Source: Mycobacterium sp. 1245111.1 | GTDB taxonomy: Bacteria > Actinomycetota > Actinomycetes > Mycobacteriales > Mycobacteriaceae | Assembly: GCF_001673405.1 (NCBI RefSeq) | Contig: NZ_LZLV01000112.1 | Location: 248,001 to 312,000 of the forward strand | Direction: 5' to 3' | Length of the DNA stretch: 64,000 bases | Part shown: piece by piece, positions 17,638 through 26,236 of the stretch | How the letters are laid out: every line of letters begins with the position of its first letter | Position numbering within the stretch: the stretch's first letter is position 1 | Notes under the pieces: model-generated | The model's database searches: none | What the model was told of the DNA's origin: nothing | The model's input: the letters and a program-made list of their open reading frames with translations, nothing else | Position numbers and translations under genes: made by a program

Positions 17638-18522
17638 TTACCGCCCGGTCTCCTGCAACCTGGTGACGAGTTGGAATGGCACCGCGACAAACAGGGTGCC
17701 GCCGATGAGATTGCCGACTGTGGTGATCGTGATGTTGGTGAGCAGCCCGTGGGCGCCCAGCCCCCAGGTCAGCGCCGTATGCGGGGCGTCGCGGTGAAAC
17801 GCCGAGAGTAACAACGGAAGTCCGAGGAACCCGATGTTCGCGATGACGTGCTGGGTGGCGCCGATCACGAACGCGAACGGCCCGTAGAACGCGAATCCCA
17901 TTCGGGCGACGTCGGTTCGGGCTTTGAAGAACAGGCACATCGATGTCTGCAGGAACCACGTGCAGACCACGGCAAGCAAGATGGCGGTGAGCGTCGGCTG
18001 CGACGTCTTGGCGGTCGCCACGACAGCGGCGCGTTGCGCGAAGGCGCCCAGATAGGGACCGCCGGCCGCGGCGCAGACAGCCACGAAAGTCAATGCACCA
18101 ATGAAGTTTCCGAGCAAACCGATGGCAAGTAGACGCAGGTAACCGACCAGCGTCATGCGGCGTTGCAGCAGAGCTATCGCACCCGCCGCCATGTCGGCGG
18201 TGATCAGTGACATACCTGAAACCAGAATCAACGCGAATGACATCCCGAACGCCAACCCCATCAACAGGCTCGCGATACCCGGAGACGAAACTCCCGTGCT
18301 GACCACCAGTGACAGCAAGACTCCGAACGACACCATGGCGCCGCCGACCAGTGAGCGAACCAGGAAACTCACCGGATGTGCCGCCTTTTCGACGGCGATC
18401 TCGGCGACGCGCGTGGTCATCTCGCCGACTGTGAACAGCTCGAACGGATCACGGATTGCTGCTGCGGTCGACGGCTCGGCCACCGGCTCGGTGCCGTTCA
18501 CGAGAAGTACTGGTGCGGACAT
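17638..18522 (-). CDS. formate/nitrite transporter (FNT) family channel
   Basis: A 294-residue membrane channel with six helices. The FNT signatures GGAMVSFGVLLSL, GLAFGMSFALILVSGMSLITADM and IGLLGNFIGALTFV are present, with two half-helix breaks per repeat. FNT channels pass formate, nitrite, lactate or hydrosulfide. The frame extends upstream to 18699, but ATG 18522 has GGGAGA 5 nt ahead and precedes the first helix. It follows the acyl-CoA-dehydrogenase-like gene by 19 bases, so it belongs to the OsmC-ACAD-FNT transcript; the sulfur context makes hydrosulfide or a small organic anion plausible. Confidence 0.85.
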   Translation of the reverse strand: MSAPVLLVNGTEPVAEPSTAAAIRDPFELFTVGEMTTRVAEIAVEKAAHPVSFLVRSLVGGAMVSFGVLLSLVVSTGVSSPGIASLLMGLAFGMSFALILVSGMSLITADMAAGAIALLQRRMTLVGYLRLLAIGLLGNFIGALTFVAVCAAAGGPYLGAFAQRAAVVATAKTSQPTLTAILLAVVCTWFLQTSMCLFFKARTDVARMGFAFYGPFAFVIGATQHVIANIGFLGLPLLLSAFHRDAPHTALTWGLGAHGLLTNITITTVGNLIGGTLFVAVPFQLVTRLQETGR

Positions 18523-18541
18523 TGTTGTCTCCCAATCAGGA

Positions 18542-19621
18542 TCATCGGCCGGTGCGTAATTCCCAGCGGAGCTGGGCTTCGGACGGGGATTGCACTGGTA
18601 TGAATGCTGCCTCGCGAAATCGGCGGCTGGCGCCGGTGCGGCGTGCATAGCCCTTGCCACCGGCAGTGCGAATTTCCAGGGCGGCGGCCGCGCTGACAAG
18701 GTCGGCGGCGGCCAGCCTCAACGTCAGCAGTTCGCGTTTCGCGGGTGCTGCGATACTCCCGACCGCTGCGGCGGCGGATCCCACCCGGACGTCGATGCCA
18801 GCCAATTCACTTGTCAATGAATCGAATTCCGAGGCGAATGCGGAGTTGACGCCGCCCAGGCTGGGCTCGACCTCGTCAAGGCACCTCCGCGCCAGCCCGA
18901 CGCACATCGCCGACTGCAGCACCAGAAACGTCGGACGGACGAGGTTCAAGAAGGACTCGGTATGGCGGCTGAGGATCTGCTCGTCTCCGACGAAGACGTG
19001 GTCGAGCGTGACTGACGACGAGGCGGTGCTGCCCAGCGCGAGCAGCTCGAAGTGGCTACCGATCGTGACGGCGTCGGCCGCGAGCGGCAGCCCGACGACG
19101 ATCTTTTCACCGGTCTCGGTTTGGGCGACCGTCACGATCGTCGAGTCGGGATAAAGGTTGCTGGCCCAACGTAGTACGCCGGTGAGTCGATAGCCGCCGT
19201 CGCTGCGCGTCGCCGCCAGATCGATGGACCCGCATCCTGCGGCGTCCTTGAATGCCGAGGCCATACCCGTAACTCCCAGCGCTGCACGGCCGGTCAGGGT
19301 GGACGCCACATCGAGCGACCACGGGGTTGACGCCGCGGTCAGGTACTCGAGCGTCATCCGGTGCGCCCACACCGAAAACGCAGTCGACAAGCAAAGACCC
19401 GCTATCTCGGCGATCACCGATGCCATGGCCGGCAGCCGGTGGTCGTGGTTGCCGGGAGCGCCGAATCCAAGGAGCCCGCTTTGTGCAAGCAGCCGGACAT
19501 TCTCTCGGGTGTCGCCTTCACCCTGGTCAAGCGCCGTTGCGCTGGCGGCGATGTGGTGCACGACGTCAGGCGGGAGCAGCGCGGCTCGCGATGTGCTGAA
19601 CGCGCCGAGTTCGGTGGTCAT
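18542..19621 (-). CDS. acyl-CoA dehydrogenase-fold flavoprotein
   Basis: A 359-residue ACAD-superfamily protein with the N-terminal helical domain (LLAQSGLLGFG), middle beta domain (ALGVTGMASAFKDAAG, GYRLTGVLRWASNL) and C-terminal helices (ELLTLRLAAADLVSAAAALEIRTAGGKGY). The usual catalytic Glu position is not obvious, and the sequence resembles the monooxygenase-like branches (DszC/SfnB-type) as much as true dehydrogenases. The gene is 18 bases behind OsmC and 19 ahead of FNT. Its substrate may be a sulfur compound given the neighbourhood; that is inference. Confidence 0.78.
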   Translation of the reverse strand: MTTELGAFSTSRAALLPPDVVHHIAASATALDQGEGDTRENVRLLAQSGLLGFGAPGNHDHRLPAMASVIAEIAGLCLSTAFSVWAHRMTLEYLTAASTPWSLDVASTLTGRAALGVTGMASAFKDAAGCGSIDLAATRSDGGYRLTGVLRWASNLYPDSTIVTVAQTETGEKIVVGLPLAADAVTIGSHFELLALGSTASSSVTLDHVFVGDEQILSRHTESFLNLVRPTFLVLQSAMCVGLARRCLDEVEPSLGGVNSAFASEFDSLTSELAGIDVRVGSAAAAVGSIAAPAKRELLTLRLAAADLVSAAAALEIRTAGGKGYARRTGASRRFREAAFIPVQSPSEAQLRWELRTGR

Positions 19622-19639
19622 CTCGGTCCTCGAGCCGGG

Positions 19640-20176
19640 CTATTCGACGGTCAGGGTGGAGTCGACGGACGCCGGGCGTCGCAACGTATTCACCACGGGG
19701 GACCAGTGAATGGCGTTGTCGTGGATTTCCTGCAGGGTGCCGGAGTCGGCGTCGCCGGCGAGCAGCACTCGACAGCGGATAGCGGTGAACCCGGGAACCT
19801 TGTCGTCGGGAGTGTCGCCGACGCCCCAGACCGCCGAGATGTCGATGTCGCCCTCCATGCTCACCTCGATCCTGGTCAGCGCGACACCCCGGTGGGTGGC
19901 ATTGGCCAGCAGGCCGACCGCGATGCACGAACCCAGTGCTGCCAGAACGGTTTCCGAGGGATTGGGCGCCGCGTCGTCGCCCAGCAGTGCGGGTGGTTCG
20001 CCGACCAGCATGGGGGCCAGGTCACGAACGTAGGTGAGGTTACGAAAGTTGGATCCGCACACCGTCTTTGCCTTGAGTGTTTTCCTGCCGGTAGCCGGGG
20101 CGGCTTTGGCGTTACACGAAAGCCGGTCCAACCCGGCTGCGTCGATCGTCAGGGCTTGCCCAGAGAAGGTAGTCAC
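19640..20176 (-). CDS. OsmC family protein
   Basis: A 178-residue OsmC/Ohr-fold protein. The core motif PNPSETVLAALGSCIAVGLLANATHRG carries the reactive Cys at the start of the central helix; an upstream VCGSNFRN supplies a second Cys. OsmC proteins reduce organic or fatty-acid hydroperoxides, or serve as accessory thiol enzymes. A longer frame starts at GTG 20203, but that codon lies inside the TetR-type palindrome at 20192-20211; GTG 20176 starts at the natural N-terminus (MTTFSGQALTID). It heads the OsmC-ACAD-FNT run and is predicted to be TetR-repressed. Confidence 0.82.
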   Translation of the reverse strand: MTTFSGQALTIDAAGLDRLSCNAKAAPATGRKTLKAKTVCGSNFRNLTYVRDLAPMLVGEPPALLGDDAAPNPSETVLAALGSCIAVGLLANATHRGVALTRIEVSMEGDIDISAVWGVGDTPDDKVPGFTAIRCRVLLAGDADSGTLQEIHDNAIHWSPVVNTLRRPASVDSTLTVE

Positions 20177-20191
20177 ATTGAAATCGTGGCC

Positions 20192-20211
20192 TAGACAGAC
20201 CACTCTGTCTA
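20192..20211. promoter_or_regulatory. TetR-type operator before the OsmC gene
   Basis: TAGACAGACCACTCTGTCTA: 8-base perfect arms around CCAC. The reverse complement shares its first 17 bases exactly with a second site at 20875, upstream of the adjacent TetR gene. It lies 16 bases ahead of the OsmC start. Confidence 0.75.
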
Positions 20212-20245
20212 TTGATCGAATCGCGCTGATTGCAACGCCGGAGCG

Positions 20246-20854
20246 TCAGGCGTGCGAGGGGAGGGCTCCGGCGATGGCGTCGTCGGCAAGAGCGCGCCCG
20301 ACGCGAATCGGGTCGACGGACCGTTCGACCTTCGACGCAACCAGCGCGCCGTCGTACAGCAATTGGATGTGCCGCGCGAGTGCCGCCGGGCGCCGCACGC
20401 CCGCCGCCTTGATGTGACTGCTCAACGTCGACCGAACCCACTGACGGTGGTGGTCGATGGGCTCGAAACTCACGCCCGGGAACTCGGACGCGACGCTGGC
20501 GTAGAGACAGCCGGGGAAGTCGTGCCGCCGACCCTTGCTGAGAGCCAGGTCGAAGAAGGTCAATGCCCGCGCGACGGGATCGGCGACCCCTTCGATCGCT
20601 TGCGCGAACCGGGTCCGGTCGGCGACGTCCAATTCCGTCAGGTAGGCGATGACCAAGGCGTCCTTGGAGCCAAAAGTGCTGTAAAGGCTTGCCTTGGCGC
20701 AGTCGGCCTCGCGCAGGATGCGATCGATGCCGACGGCGCGGATCCCGTACTTGGCGAAAAGCTCCGTCGCAGCAGCGAGCAGGCGATCGGCCGGCCGTCC
20801 CGATCTTGTCCGGTCGACAACAGCAGTGGCCGTTGTGTTGTCCGGGGTCTGCAT
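20246..20854 (-). CDS. TetR/AcrR family transcriptional regulator
   Basis: A 202-residue repressor. The N-terminal HTH is clear: LLAAATELFAKYGIRAVGIDRILREADCAKASLYSTFGSKDALVIAYL. The ligand domain (about 70-200) includes HDFPGCLYASVASEFPG. ATG 20854 is 7 nt behind a TAGCTT hexamer, so it is probably leaderless; an in-frame TTG at 20863 is less likely. Near-identical operators precede this gene and the OsmC gene, so it most likely represses itself and the OsmC-ACAD-FNT genes. The inducer is unknown. Confidence 0.9.
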   Translation of the reverse strand: MQTPDNTTATAVVDRTRSGRPADRLLAAATELFAKYGIRAVGIDRILREADCAKASLYSTFGSKDALVIAYLTELDVADRTRFAQAIEGVADPVARALTFFDLALSKGRRHDFPGCLYASVASEFPGVSFEPIDHHRQWVRSTLSSHIKAAGVRRPAALARHIQLLYDGALVASKVERSVDPIRVGRALADDAIAGALPSHA

Positions 20855-20861
20855 GGGAGCC

Positions 20862-20867
20862 AAGCTA
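20862..20867 (-). promoter_or_regulatory. predicted -10 of a leaderless promoter (TetR gene at 20246)
   Basis: Minus-strand TAGCTT ends 7 nt before ATG 20854. The operator at 20875 covers the spacer just upstream, a position from which bound repressor would exclude RNA polymerase. Confidence 0.55.
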
Positions 20868-20874
20868 GCACGGC

Positions 20875-20894
20875 TAGACAGAGTGGTCTGTTCG
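20875..20894. promoter_or_regulatory. TetR-type operator before the TetR gene
   Basis: TAGACAGAGTGGTCTGTTCG. The first 17 bases equal the reverse complement of the site at 20192-20211; only the last three differ. It supports autoregulation by the TetR gene at 20246. Confidence 0.72.
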
Positions 20895-20895
20895 C

Positions 20896-21465
20896 CTACT
20901 CGGCGGCAATAATTTTCGTGATCTGCTCGGCGACCGCTGCCCGTATCTCGGTGTCATCGAGGTCCTGCAGCCCGAACGCGACCCGCAGCGTCGGACCCAT
21001 CAGGCCCCAGCCGATCTGCAGAGCCATCCCATGGGCGGCCAACAATCGCGCCGTTCGGTCATCGCTGTGCCCGGCTTGGACCTGTTCCAAAAAAGCCTCC
21101 ATCCCGGGGAAGCGTTGTTGGAGTTCCTCCACCGGGAAACCGTCGAGAGTCGAGCGCACCATGACGCGCGCCTGGAACTCGTAGACGGCCTCGATCTCCG
21201 CGCGCGGCGCACCCGACTTGCGCAGGGCCGCCGCGGAGTCCGCGAGATGTTGCAGAGTCGCCGCCAGCAGTTGGCGTTTGCTACCAAAGTGGCGGTGCAA
21301 CAGACCGTGATTGACGCCGGCCCGGGTCGCGACCTCCCGAATGGATGTGGCGGCCGGGCCCTTCTCGGCGAACAACTCACTGGCCGCTTGCAGCACTGCC
21401 GCGCTGACCTCGTCTTTGCCGATTGGCTTCGCTGTGGTCGTAACCGTTGCGTCCGCTGTAGCCAT
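20896..21465 (-). CDS. TetR family transcriptional regulator, divergent from TauD-type gene
   Basis: A 189-residue regulator. [50 protein letters not shown]. The C-terminal domain is helical and ends [11 protein letters not shown] 21465 lies 6 nt behind TAATGT, a leaderless layout. It faces the TauD-type dioxygenase across 69 bases containing TGTACA, TGTATACA and ACATGT elements, so control of that gene is the natural inference, though no single perfect operator stands out. Confidence 0.88.
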   Translation of the reverse strand: MATADATVTTTAKPIGKDEVSAAVLQAASELFAEKGPAATSIREVATRAGVNHGLLHRHFGSKRQLLAATLQHLADSAAALRKSGAPRAEIEAVYEFQARVMVRSTLDGFPVEELQQRFPGMEAFLEQVQAGHSDDRTARLLAAHGMALQIGWGLMGPTLRVAFGLQDLDDTEIRAAVAEQITKIIAAE

Positions 21466-21471
21466 CTGTGT

Positions 21472-21477
21472 ACATTA
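21472..21477 (-). promoter_or_regulatory. predicted -10 of a leaderless promoter (TetR gene at 20896)
   Basis: Minus-strand TAATGT ends 6 nt before ATG 21465. Confidence 0.55.
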
Positions 21478-21534
21478 GCGGACAACGGGCAGTGTATACA
21501 GCCGACTACATATGAACATGTCAAGGGAGTGGTC

Positions 21535-22467
21535 GTGAGCAGTGAGCTTCGCGTGGTGAAACTGGGCGAGAACATCGGGGCGCGTATCGACGGCGTGCGA
21601 CTCGGTGAGCTCGACGCAGAGACTGCGGCGGCGATCAACACCGCGCTGATCACGCACAAGGTGGTGTTCTTCCGCGGGCAGACGCACCTCGACGACGACT
21701 CGCACTACGCATTCGCCGAGAGCCTCGGGCGTCCGACGACACCCCACCCGACGCTGAAATTCGAGGGAAGCCGGGTGATGCGACTGGAGTCCATCAACGG
21801 TAATGGGGCCAACCAATGGCACACCGATGTCACTTTCGTCGACCGCCCGCCGAAGGCCTCGATCCTGCGCGCGGTGGAGTTGCCGGCCTACGGCGGCACC
21901 ACGACGTGGGCGTCAACTGTCTCGGCGTATCAGCAGCTGCCTCAGCCACTGCAACAACTCGCGGACGGCCTGTGGGCCATGCACAACAACGCGTTCGACT
22001 ACGCCCAGATCGATCCCGCGAAGCTCGCCGCCCTAGAGGCGAGCCCTGAAGCAATCCTGAAGTACACCAGCGAGTTTCACTCGACCCACTACGAGACACA
22101 CCACCCGGTGGTGCGCGTGCATCCCGAGACCGGCGAGCGCTCACTGCTGCTGGGCAACTTCGTCAAGGCCATCCTCGGAGTGAACGGTGCCGAATCGCAG
22201 GCGTTGTTCCGGATCTTCCAGGATCGAATCACACGGTTGGAGAACACGATTCGGTGGAACTGGGAGCTCGGAGACGTCGCGATGTGGGACAACCGCTCAA
22301 CACAGCATTACGCCGTCTCCGATTACGGCACCCAACGCCGCGCCATGCATCGCATCACGCTCGCGGGTGATATCCCGGTGAGCGTCAACGGCGAACGCAG
22401 CCGGGCGGTCTCCGGTGACGCCAGCGACTACTCGATCGTGGACACCCCCAAGCCGCTGGTCGCCTAG
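21535..22467 (+). CDS. TauD/TfdA family Fe(II)/2-oxoglutarate dioxygenase (alkylsulfatase-like)
   Basis: A 310-residue dioxygenase. The iron ligands are His96-x-Asp98 (WHTDVTF) and His258 ([12 protein letters not shown]); Arg273 in AMHRITLAG is the 2-oxoglutarate anchor. It resembles the mycobacterial alkyl sulfatase Rv3406 along its length ([48 protein letters not shown]). Such enzymes release sulfite/sulfate from sulfonates or sulfate esters. The open frame begins at 21031 inside the opposing TetR gene; GTG 21535 has GGGAG 5 nt upstream and fits the family N-terminus. Confidence 0.9.
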   Translation: MSSELRVVKLGENIGARIDGVRLGELDAETAAAINTALITHKVVFFRGQTHLDDDSHYAFAESLGRPTTPHPTLKFEGSRVMRLESINGNGANQWHTDVTFVDRPPKASILRAVELPAYGGTTTWASTVSAYQQLPQPLQQLADGLWAMHNNAFDYAQIDPAKLAALEASPEAILKYTSEFHSTHYETHHPVVRVHPETGERSLLLGNFVKAILGVNGAESQALFRIFQDRITRLENTIRWNWELGDVAMWDNRSTQHYAVSDYGTQRRAMHRITLAGDIPVSVNGERSRAVSGDASDYSIVDTPKPLVA

Positions 22468-22535
22468 CCGCCTGCCACCCTCTGCTACTGTCGGGCCGGG
22501 AAGCTAAATAAACTCGGCTAGAGCCAGGGGTGCTG

Positions 22536-23297
22536 ATGGGACTGCTCGAGGACAAGACCGCCGTCGTCACCGGCGCGAACTCCGGCATCGGGTTGGCCAC
22601 CGCCGAGCGGTTCATCGCCGAAGGCGCCGAGCGGGTCTTCATCACCGGCCGACGACAGCCGGAACTCCGTTCCGCCGCAGAGCAATTGGGGCCCCGAGCG
22701 GTGCCTGTGGCGGGCGACGTCGGAGCGCCGGAGGATCTCGAGCGCCTTTACGCAGAGGTCGCCGCGGGCGGCAAGGGTCTCGACGTCGTCGTCGCCAACG
22801 CCGGATCGACCCGGGTCGCGCGGCTGGGTGAAATCAGCGACGACGACCTCGACACCCTGCTGACGACCAACGTCAAGGGCGTGGTCTACACCGTCCAGAA
22901 ATCGCTTCCGCTACTCAACGACGGCGCCTCGGTCATCCTGATCGGATCCACCACCGCCGACCGAGGCCGGCCGGGCCTGAGCATCTACGCCGCATCCAAA
23001 GCCGCCGTGCGATCACTGGCGCGAACCTGGGCCAACGAGCTGGCCGACCGCGGCATCCGGGTCAATGTCCTGGTCGCCGGGTCGACCGCGACACCGGGCA
23101 GCGACAATCTGGCCGCCCAGACCAACCCCAACGCCTCGATCGAAGAGTTTCGCGCTGCCCGCATCTCGACCATCCCGTTGGGCCGATTCGCCGAGCCAGT
23201 CGAGATCGCCAACGCCGCAGTCTTTTTGGCCAGCGATCTGTCCAGCTTCACCACCGGGTCGACCGTTCACGCCGACGGCGGATTCAACCAGGTTTAA
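22536..23297 (+). CDS. short-chain dehydrogenase/reductase (SDR)
   Basis: A 253-residue classical SDR: TGANSGIG cofactor loop (about 13-20), NAG in VVANAGSTRV, catalytic Ser in ILIGSTTAD and YAASK (Tyr-x-x-x-Lys). The end FTTGSTVHADGGFNQV is typical of the FabG-like branch. AGGGG sits 5 nt before ATG 22536; a GTG two codons earlier is less well placed. Substrate unknown. It follows the TauD-type gene by 68 bases and may be in its transcript. Confidence 0.88.
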   Translation: MGLLEDKTAVVTGANSGIGLATAERFIAEGAERVFITGRRQPELRSAAEQLGPRAVPVAGDVGAPEDLERLYAEVAAGGKGLDVVVANAGSTRVARLGEISDDDLDTLLTTNVKGVVYTVQKSLPLLNDGASVILIGSTTADRGRPGLSIYAASKAAVRSLARTWANELADRGIRVNVLVAGSTATPGSDNLAAQTNPNASIEEFRAARISTIPLGRFAEPVEIANAAVFLASDLSSFTTGSTVHADGGFNQV

Positions 23298-23314
23298 CAG
23301 CCCTGGCCCGAAGG

Positions 23315-23337
23315 AAACGAGACTGATAGTCTCGTTT
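23315..23337. promoter_or_regulatory. 10-base-arm inverted repeat between SDR and DHA2 exporter
   Basis: Arms AAACGAGACT and AGTCTCGTTT separated by GAT. The site is 42 bases before the exporter start and 17 after the SDR stop. Near-perfect symmetry suits a TetR-type operator of the exporter; the T-rich right arm would also allow a weak terminator. Confidence 0.5.
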
Positions 23338-23379
23338 TCCACAGGCTGTCTCGAAACGCATCGGGCGGAGGGCTTTCGT

Positions 23380-24966
23380 TTGGTCGAGGCTTTGGTCGAC
23401 CCACATCCCGACGGCGCCTTCGCGCTGGCCGGCCTGTCGACGCGAGCCCGGAACTGGCTGCTCACCGTCGCCTGCCTCGGCGTGCTGCTGGTGATCTCCT
23501 CGATGGTGGCCCTGAACACCGCGCTGCCCGATATCGCGATCGCCACCTCCGCCACTCAGACCCAACTCACCTGGATCGTCGACAGCTACACCTTGGTGCT
23601 GGCGTGCCTGCTCCTGCCCGCCGGCGCACTCGGTGACCGCTACGGTCGGCGCGGCGCGATGTTGGTCGGCCTTGCGATATTCGGCGGCGCATCGCTGGTG
23701 CCTGCGGTGCTGTCCAACCCGACGATCGTGGTCGTGTCCCGCGCGGTCGCCGGCGCCGGGGCGGCGCTGATCATGCCTGCGACACTGTCGTTGATCACCG
23801 CCGCACATCCAAAAGATCAGCGCAACAAGGCAGTTGGCATCTGGGCTGGCGTCGCCGGGTCGGGCGCGGTCGTCGGCATGCTCGGGACGGGTGGCCTGCT
23901 GCACTTCTGGTCGTGGCATGCCATTTTCTGGGCCTTCTCCGGCGCAGGCTTCGGCTTCTTCCTGCTGACGCTGACGATCGCCGACTCGCGGGACCCTGAA
24001 GCGAAGCCACTGGACTGGCGGGGCGCTCTAGTGATCGGCAGTTCGGTGGCGGCGCTCGTCTTCGGCATCCTCGAAGCGCCGGCCCGCGGGTGGACTCATC
24101 CGCTGGTCCTGTCCAGCATCGGTACCGGCCTGGTGCTAGGTCTGGCATTCGGGTTCGTCGAAATCCGGCAGCGCTACCCGCTCTTGGATGTGCGCTTGTT
24201 TGCGGTTCCCGCGTTCGCGACCGGCGCGGCCACGATCACGGTGTTTTTCTTGTCGATGTTCGGTTACCTGTTCCTGCTGATGCAGTACATGCAGCTGATC
24301 CTCGGCTACAGCCCCAACAAAACCGCGTTCGCGCTGAGCCCGATCCTAGGCCCGATGCTGGTGCTGTCCGTGCTCTCGTTCTGGTACCTGCCCCGGTTGG
24401 GTTTGCGAGCGGTCGTGTTCAGCGGGCTGTTGCTGATCGCGCTCGGGTCGACGTGCATGCTCGGCATCGAAGTGGGATCTCCATACTGGCGGGCCGCTTG
24501 GCCGATGCTGGTCATGAGCGTAGGCATCGGATTGTGCACCGCGCCGACGACGTCGGTGATCATGACCACCGCGCCCGACGACAAACAGGGTGTGGCGTCG
24601 GCCGTCAACGATGCCAGTCGAGAAATCGGTGCCGCGCTCGGCATCGCGTTGGCCGGCTCGATGTTGGCCGCTCAGTATCCGAAAGCGTTGGTTCCCAAGC
24701 TGTCCGGATTTTCCCCGCCGGTGCAGGAAGGCGCCTCGTCATCGCTTAGTCAGGCCCTGGAAATCGCCAAACGAATGGGACCCCTGGGTGTTCGGCTGGC
24801 CGACGCCAGCCGGGCGGCGTTCATCGACGCCATGCACTCGTCGCTGCTGGTGCTGGCCATCGTGATCGCGGTCAGCGCCGTGCTGATCGGGCTGTGGGCG
24901 CCGGGCCGCGACGACCAGCAGCTGCGACCGGTACGCCTGCTGCTGGCGCGGCGGCGGTCTAAGTAG
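23380..24966 (+). CDS. MFS transporter, DHA2 family (14 TM drug exporter)
   Basis: A 528-residue exporter with fourteen hydrophobic segments. Motif A is LPAGALGDRYGRRGAML; the DHA2 pattern MVALNTALPDIA, TWIVDSYTLVLA and the antiporter motif GAGAALIMPATLSLI are all present. The frame extends far upstream through the SDR gene, but a TTG at 23380 has GGAGGG 7 nt before it and is the first sensible start. An inverted repeat at 23315 is a candidate operator. The family exports drugs, dyes or metabolites by proton antiport. Confidence 0.9.
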   Translation: MVEALVDPHPDGAFALAGLSTRARNWLLTVACLGVLLVISSMVALNTALPDIAIATSATQTQLTWIVDSYTLVLACLLLPAGALGDRYGRRGAMLVGLAIFGGASLVPAVLSNPTIVVVSRAVAGAGAALIMPATLSLITAAHPKDQRNKAVGIWAGVAGSGAVVGMLGTGGLLHFWSWHAIFWAFSGAGFGFFLLTLTIADSRDPEAKPLDWRGALVIGSSVAALVFGILEAPARGWTHPLVLSSIGTGLVLGLAFGFVEIRQRYPLLDVRLFAVPAFATGAATITVFFLSMFGYLFLLMQYMQLILGYSPNKTAFALSPILGPMLVLSVLSFWYLPRLGLRAVVFSGLLLIALGSTCMLGIEVGSPYWRAAWPMLVMSVGIGLCTAPTTSVIMTTAPDDKQGVASAVNDASREIGAALGIALAGSMLAAQYPKALVPKLSGFSPPVQEGASSSLSQALEIAKRMGPLGVRLADASRAAFIDAMHSSLLVLAIVIAVSAVLIGLWAPGRDDQQLRPVRLLLARRRSK

Positions 24967-25132
24967 CGGGGCGGTCGCGACGCGGTCCGTAGCAAACCCC
25001 TTGTCGGACTGGCGGTTGCAATCAGGCTGATTTACACGGCTGCGTCTAACGGGAGTGATGGCTACGCTCGCGAAATCCAGTCGCCGATGGCCGGCAACTA
25101 TCACGATCTCCGGTTACCGGTATGGAGGCGCA

Positions 25133-26236
25133 ATGACCGAACGCACCCCGCGATGGCGCGGAGCCTTGTCCTCAGTGCCGCGGCTCAACGTCGTCGGTGT
25201 TGCTGCGATCGTCGTCGCGGCGGGCTTGATCGCGGCTCACAACCTGCGGCACGACACGTCGCCGAACCAGATCCTCAACGTCTCCTACGACCCGACTCGC
25301 GAACTGTACGCGGCGATCGACAAGAACTTCGTCGACGAATACCGCAAGACGACCGGCGTGACCGTGGAAGTCAAGCAGTCGCACGGGGGTTCGGGCCGAC
25401 AGACCTCGGATGTGATCGCCGGAAAGCAGAAAGCCGACGTCGTGTCGCTCGCGCTGCCGAGCGACGTCGAGGCATTACGCAAACGTGGTCTGGTAGCGGC
25501 CGATTGGCAGCAGCGTCTGCCCAATCATGCGGTTCCGTACACATCGACAATCGTGTTCGTCGTCCACAAGGCCAATCCGAAAGGCATCCACGACTGGCCC
25601 GACCTCATCAAAGACGACGTCGAGATCGTGAATCCCGATCCGCGGACGTCTGGCAACGGCAAGCTGAGTGTGTTGGCCGCCTGGGGATCGGTCACCACCC
25701 GCGGCGGAAGTGAGGCCCAGGCAACAGATTTCGTACGATCGCTGCTGAGCCACGTCGTGGCCGCCGATCCCGGCGCCCGCAGCGCCGCCACCACGTACTC
25801 GGTCGAGAAGGTTGGCGACGTCCACCTGACGTGGGAGAACGAAGCGTTGCGGGAGGTTGCGGAAAACCAGAACGAATTCGAAATCGTCTATCCGCCAATC
25901 AGTATCCGCGCCGAGCCAGCGGTTGCCTGGGTCGACGCGAATCTCGGCAACAAGAAAGTCGCGTCGTTCGCGAAGGCGTATCTGGATTACCTCTACACCG
26001 ATGCCGCCCAGGAGACCGCGGCCCAGTACGGCTACCGCCCGATCAAGCCGGAGATCCTCGCCAAGCACAAAGACCGGCTGCCACCTATCGAGCTGTTCCC
26101 GATCTCCGCGGTGGCGAAGAACTGGAATGACGCGCGCGAGAAGTTCTTCGGCAACAACGGAATCTACGACGTGGTCTCTTCCGCTCCGGCCCGCTCCGCG
26201 TCCGCACACTCCCGGCGAAAGACGAAGACCTCATGA
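25133..26236 (+). CDS. sulfate-binding protein (Sbp family), membrane-anchored
   Basis: A 367-residue periplasmic-binding-type protein. A hydrophobic segment (about 20-38) lacks a lipobox Cys, so it should stay as an uncleaved anchor or a Sec peptide. Sbp signatures are clear: [51 protein letters not shown] and VTWENEAL-type ligand residues. GGAGG lies 4 nt before ATG. There are no CysT, CysW or CysA genes here; instead its stop overlaps the start of a SulP permease (ATGA, 26233-26236), implying sulfate delivery to, or joint regulation with, that carrier. Confidence 0.9.
   Translation: MTERTPRWRGALSSVPRLNVVGVAAIVVAAGLIAAHNLRHDTSPNQILNVSYDPTRELYAAIDKNFVDEYRKTTGVTVEVKQSHGGSGRQTSDVIAGKQKADVVSLALPSDVEALRKRGLVAADWQQRLPNHAVPYTSTIVFVVHKANPKGIHDWPDLIKDDVEIVNPDPRTSGNGKLSVLAAWGSVTTRGGSEAQATDFVRSLLSHVVAADPGARSAATTYSVEKVGDVHLTWENEALREVAENQNEFEIVYPPISIRAEPAVAWVDANLGNKKVASFAKAYLDYLYTDAAQETAAQYGYRPIKPEILAKHKDRLPPIELFPISAVAKNWNDAREKFFGNNGIYDVVSSAPARSASAHSRRKTKTS

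Noticed and set aside
21466..21534. Operator for the TetR gene at 20896
   Set aside because: Several short TGTACA/TGTATACA/ACATGT elements are present but none forms a convincing long palindrome, so I do not call a site.
24967..25132. Cysteine-attenuation leader peptide before the sulfate genes
   Set aside because: Mycobacterial sulfur genes can have short Cys-rich upstream frames, but no run of Cys codons is visible here.
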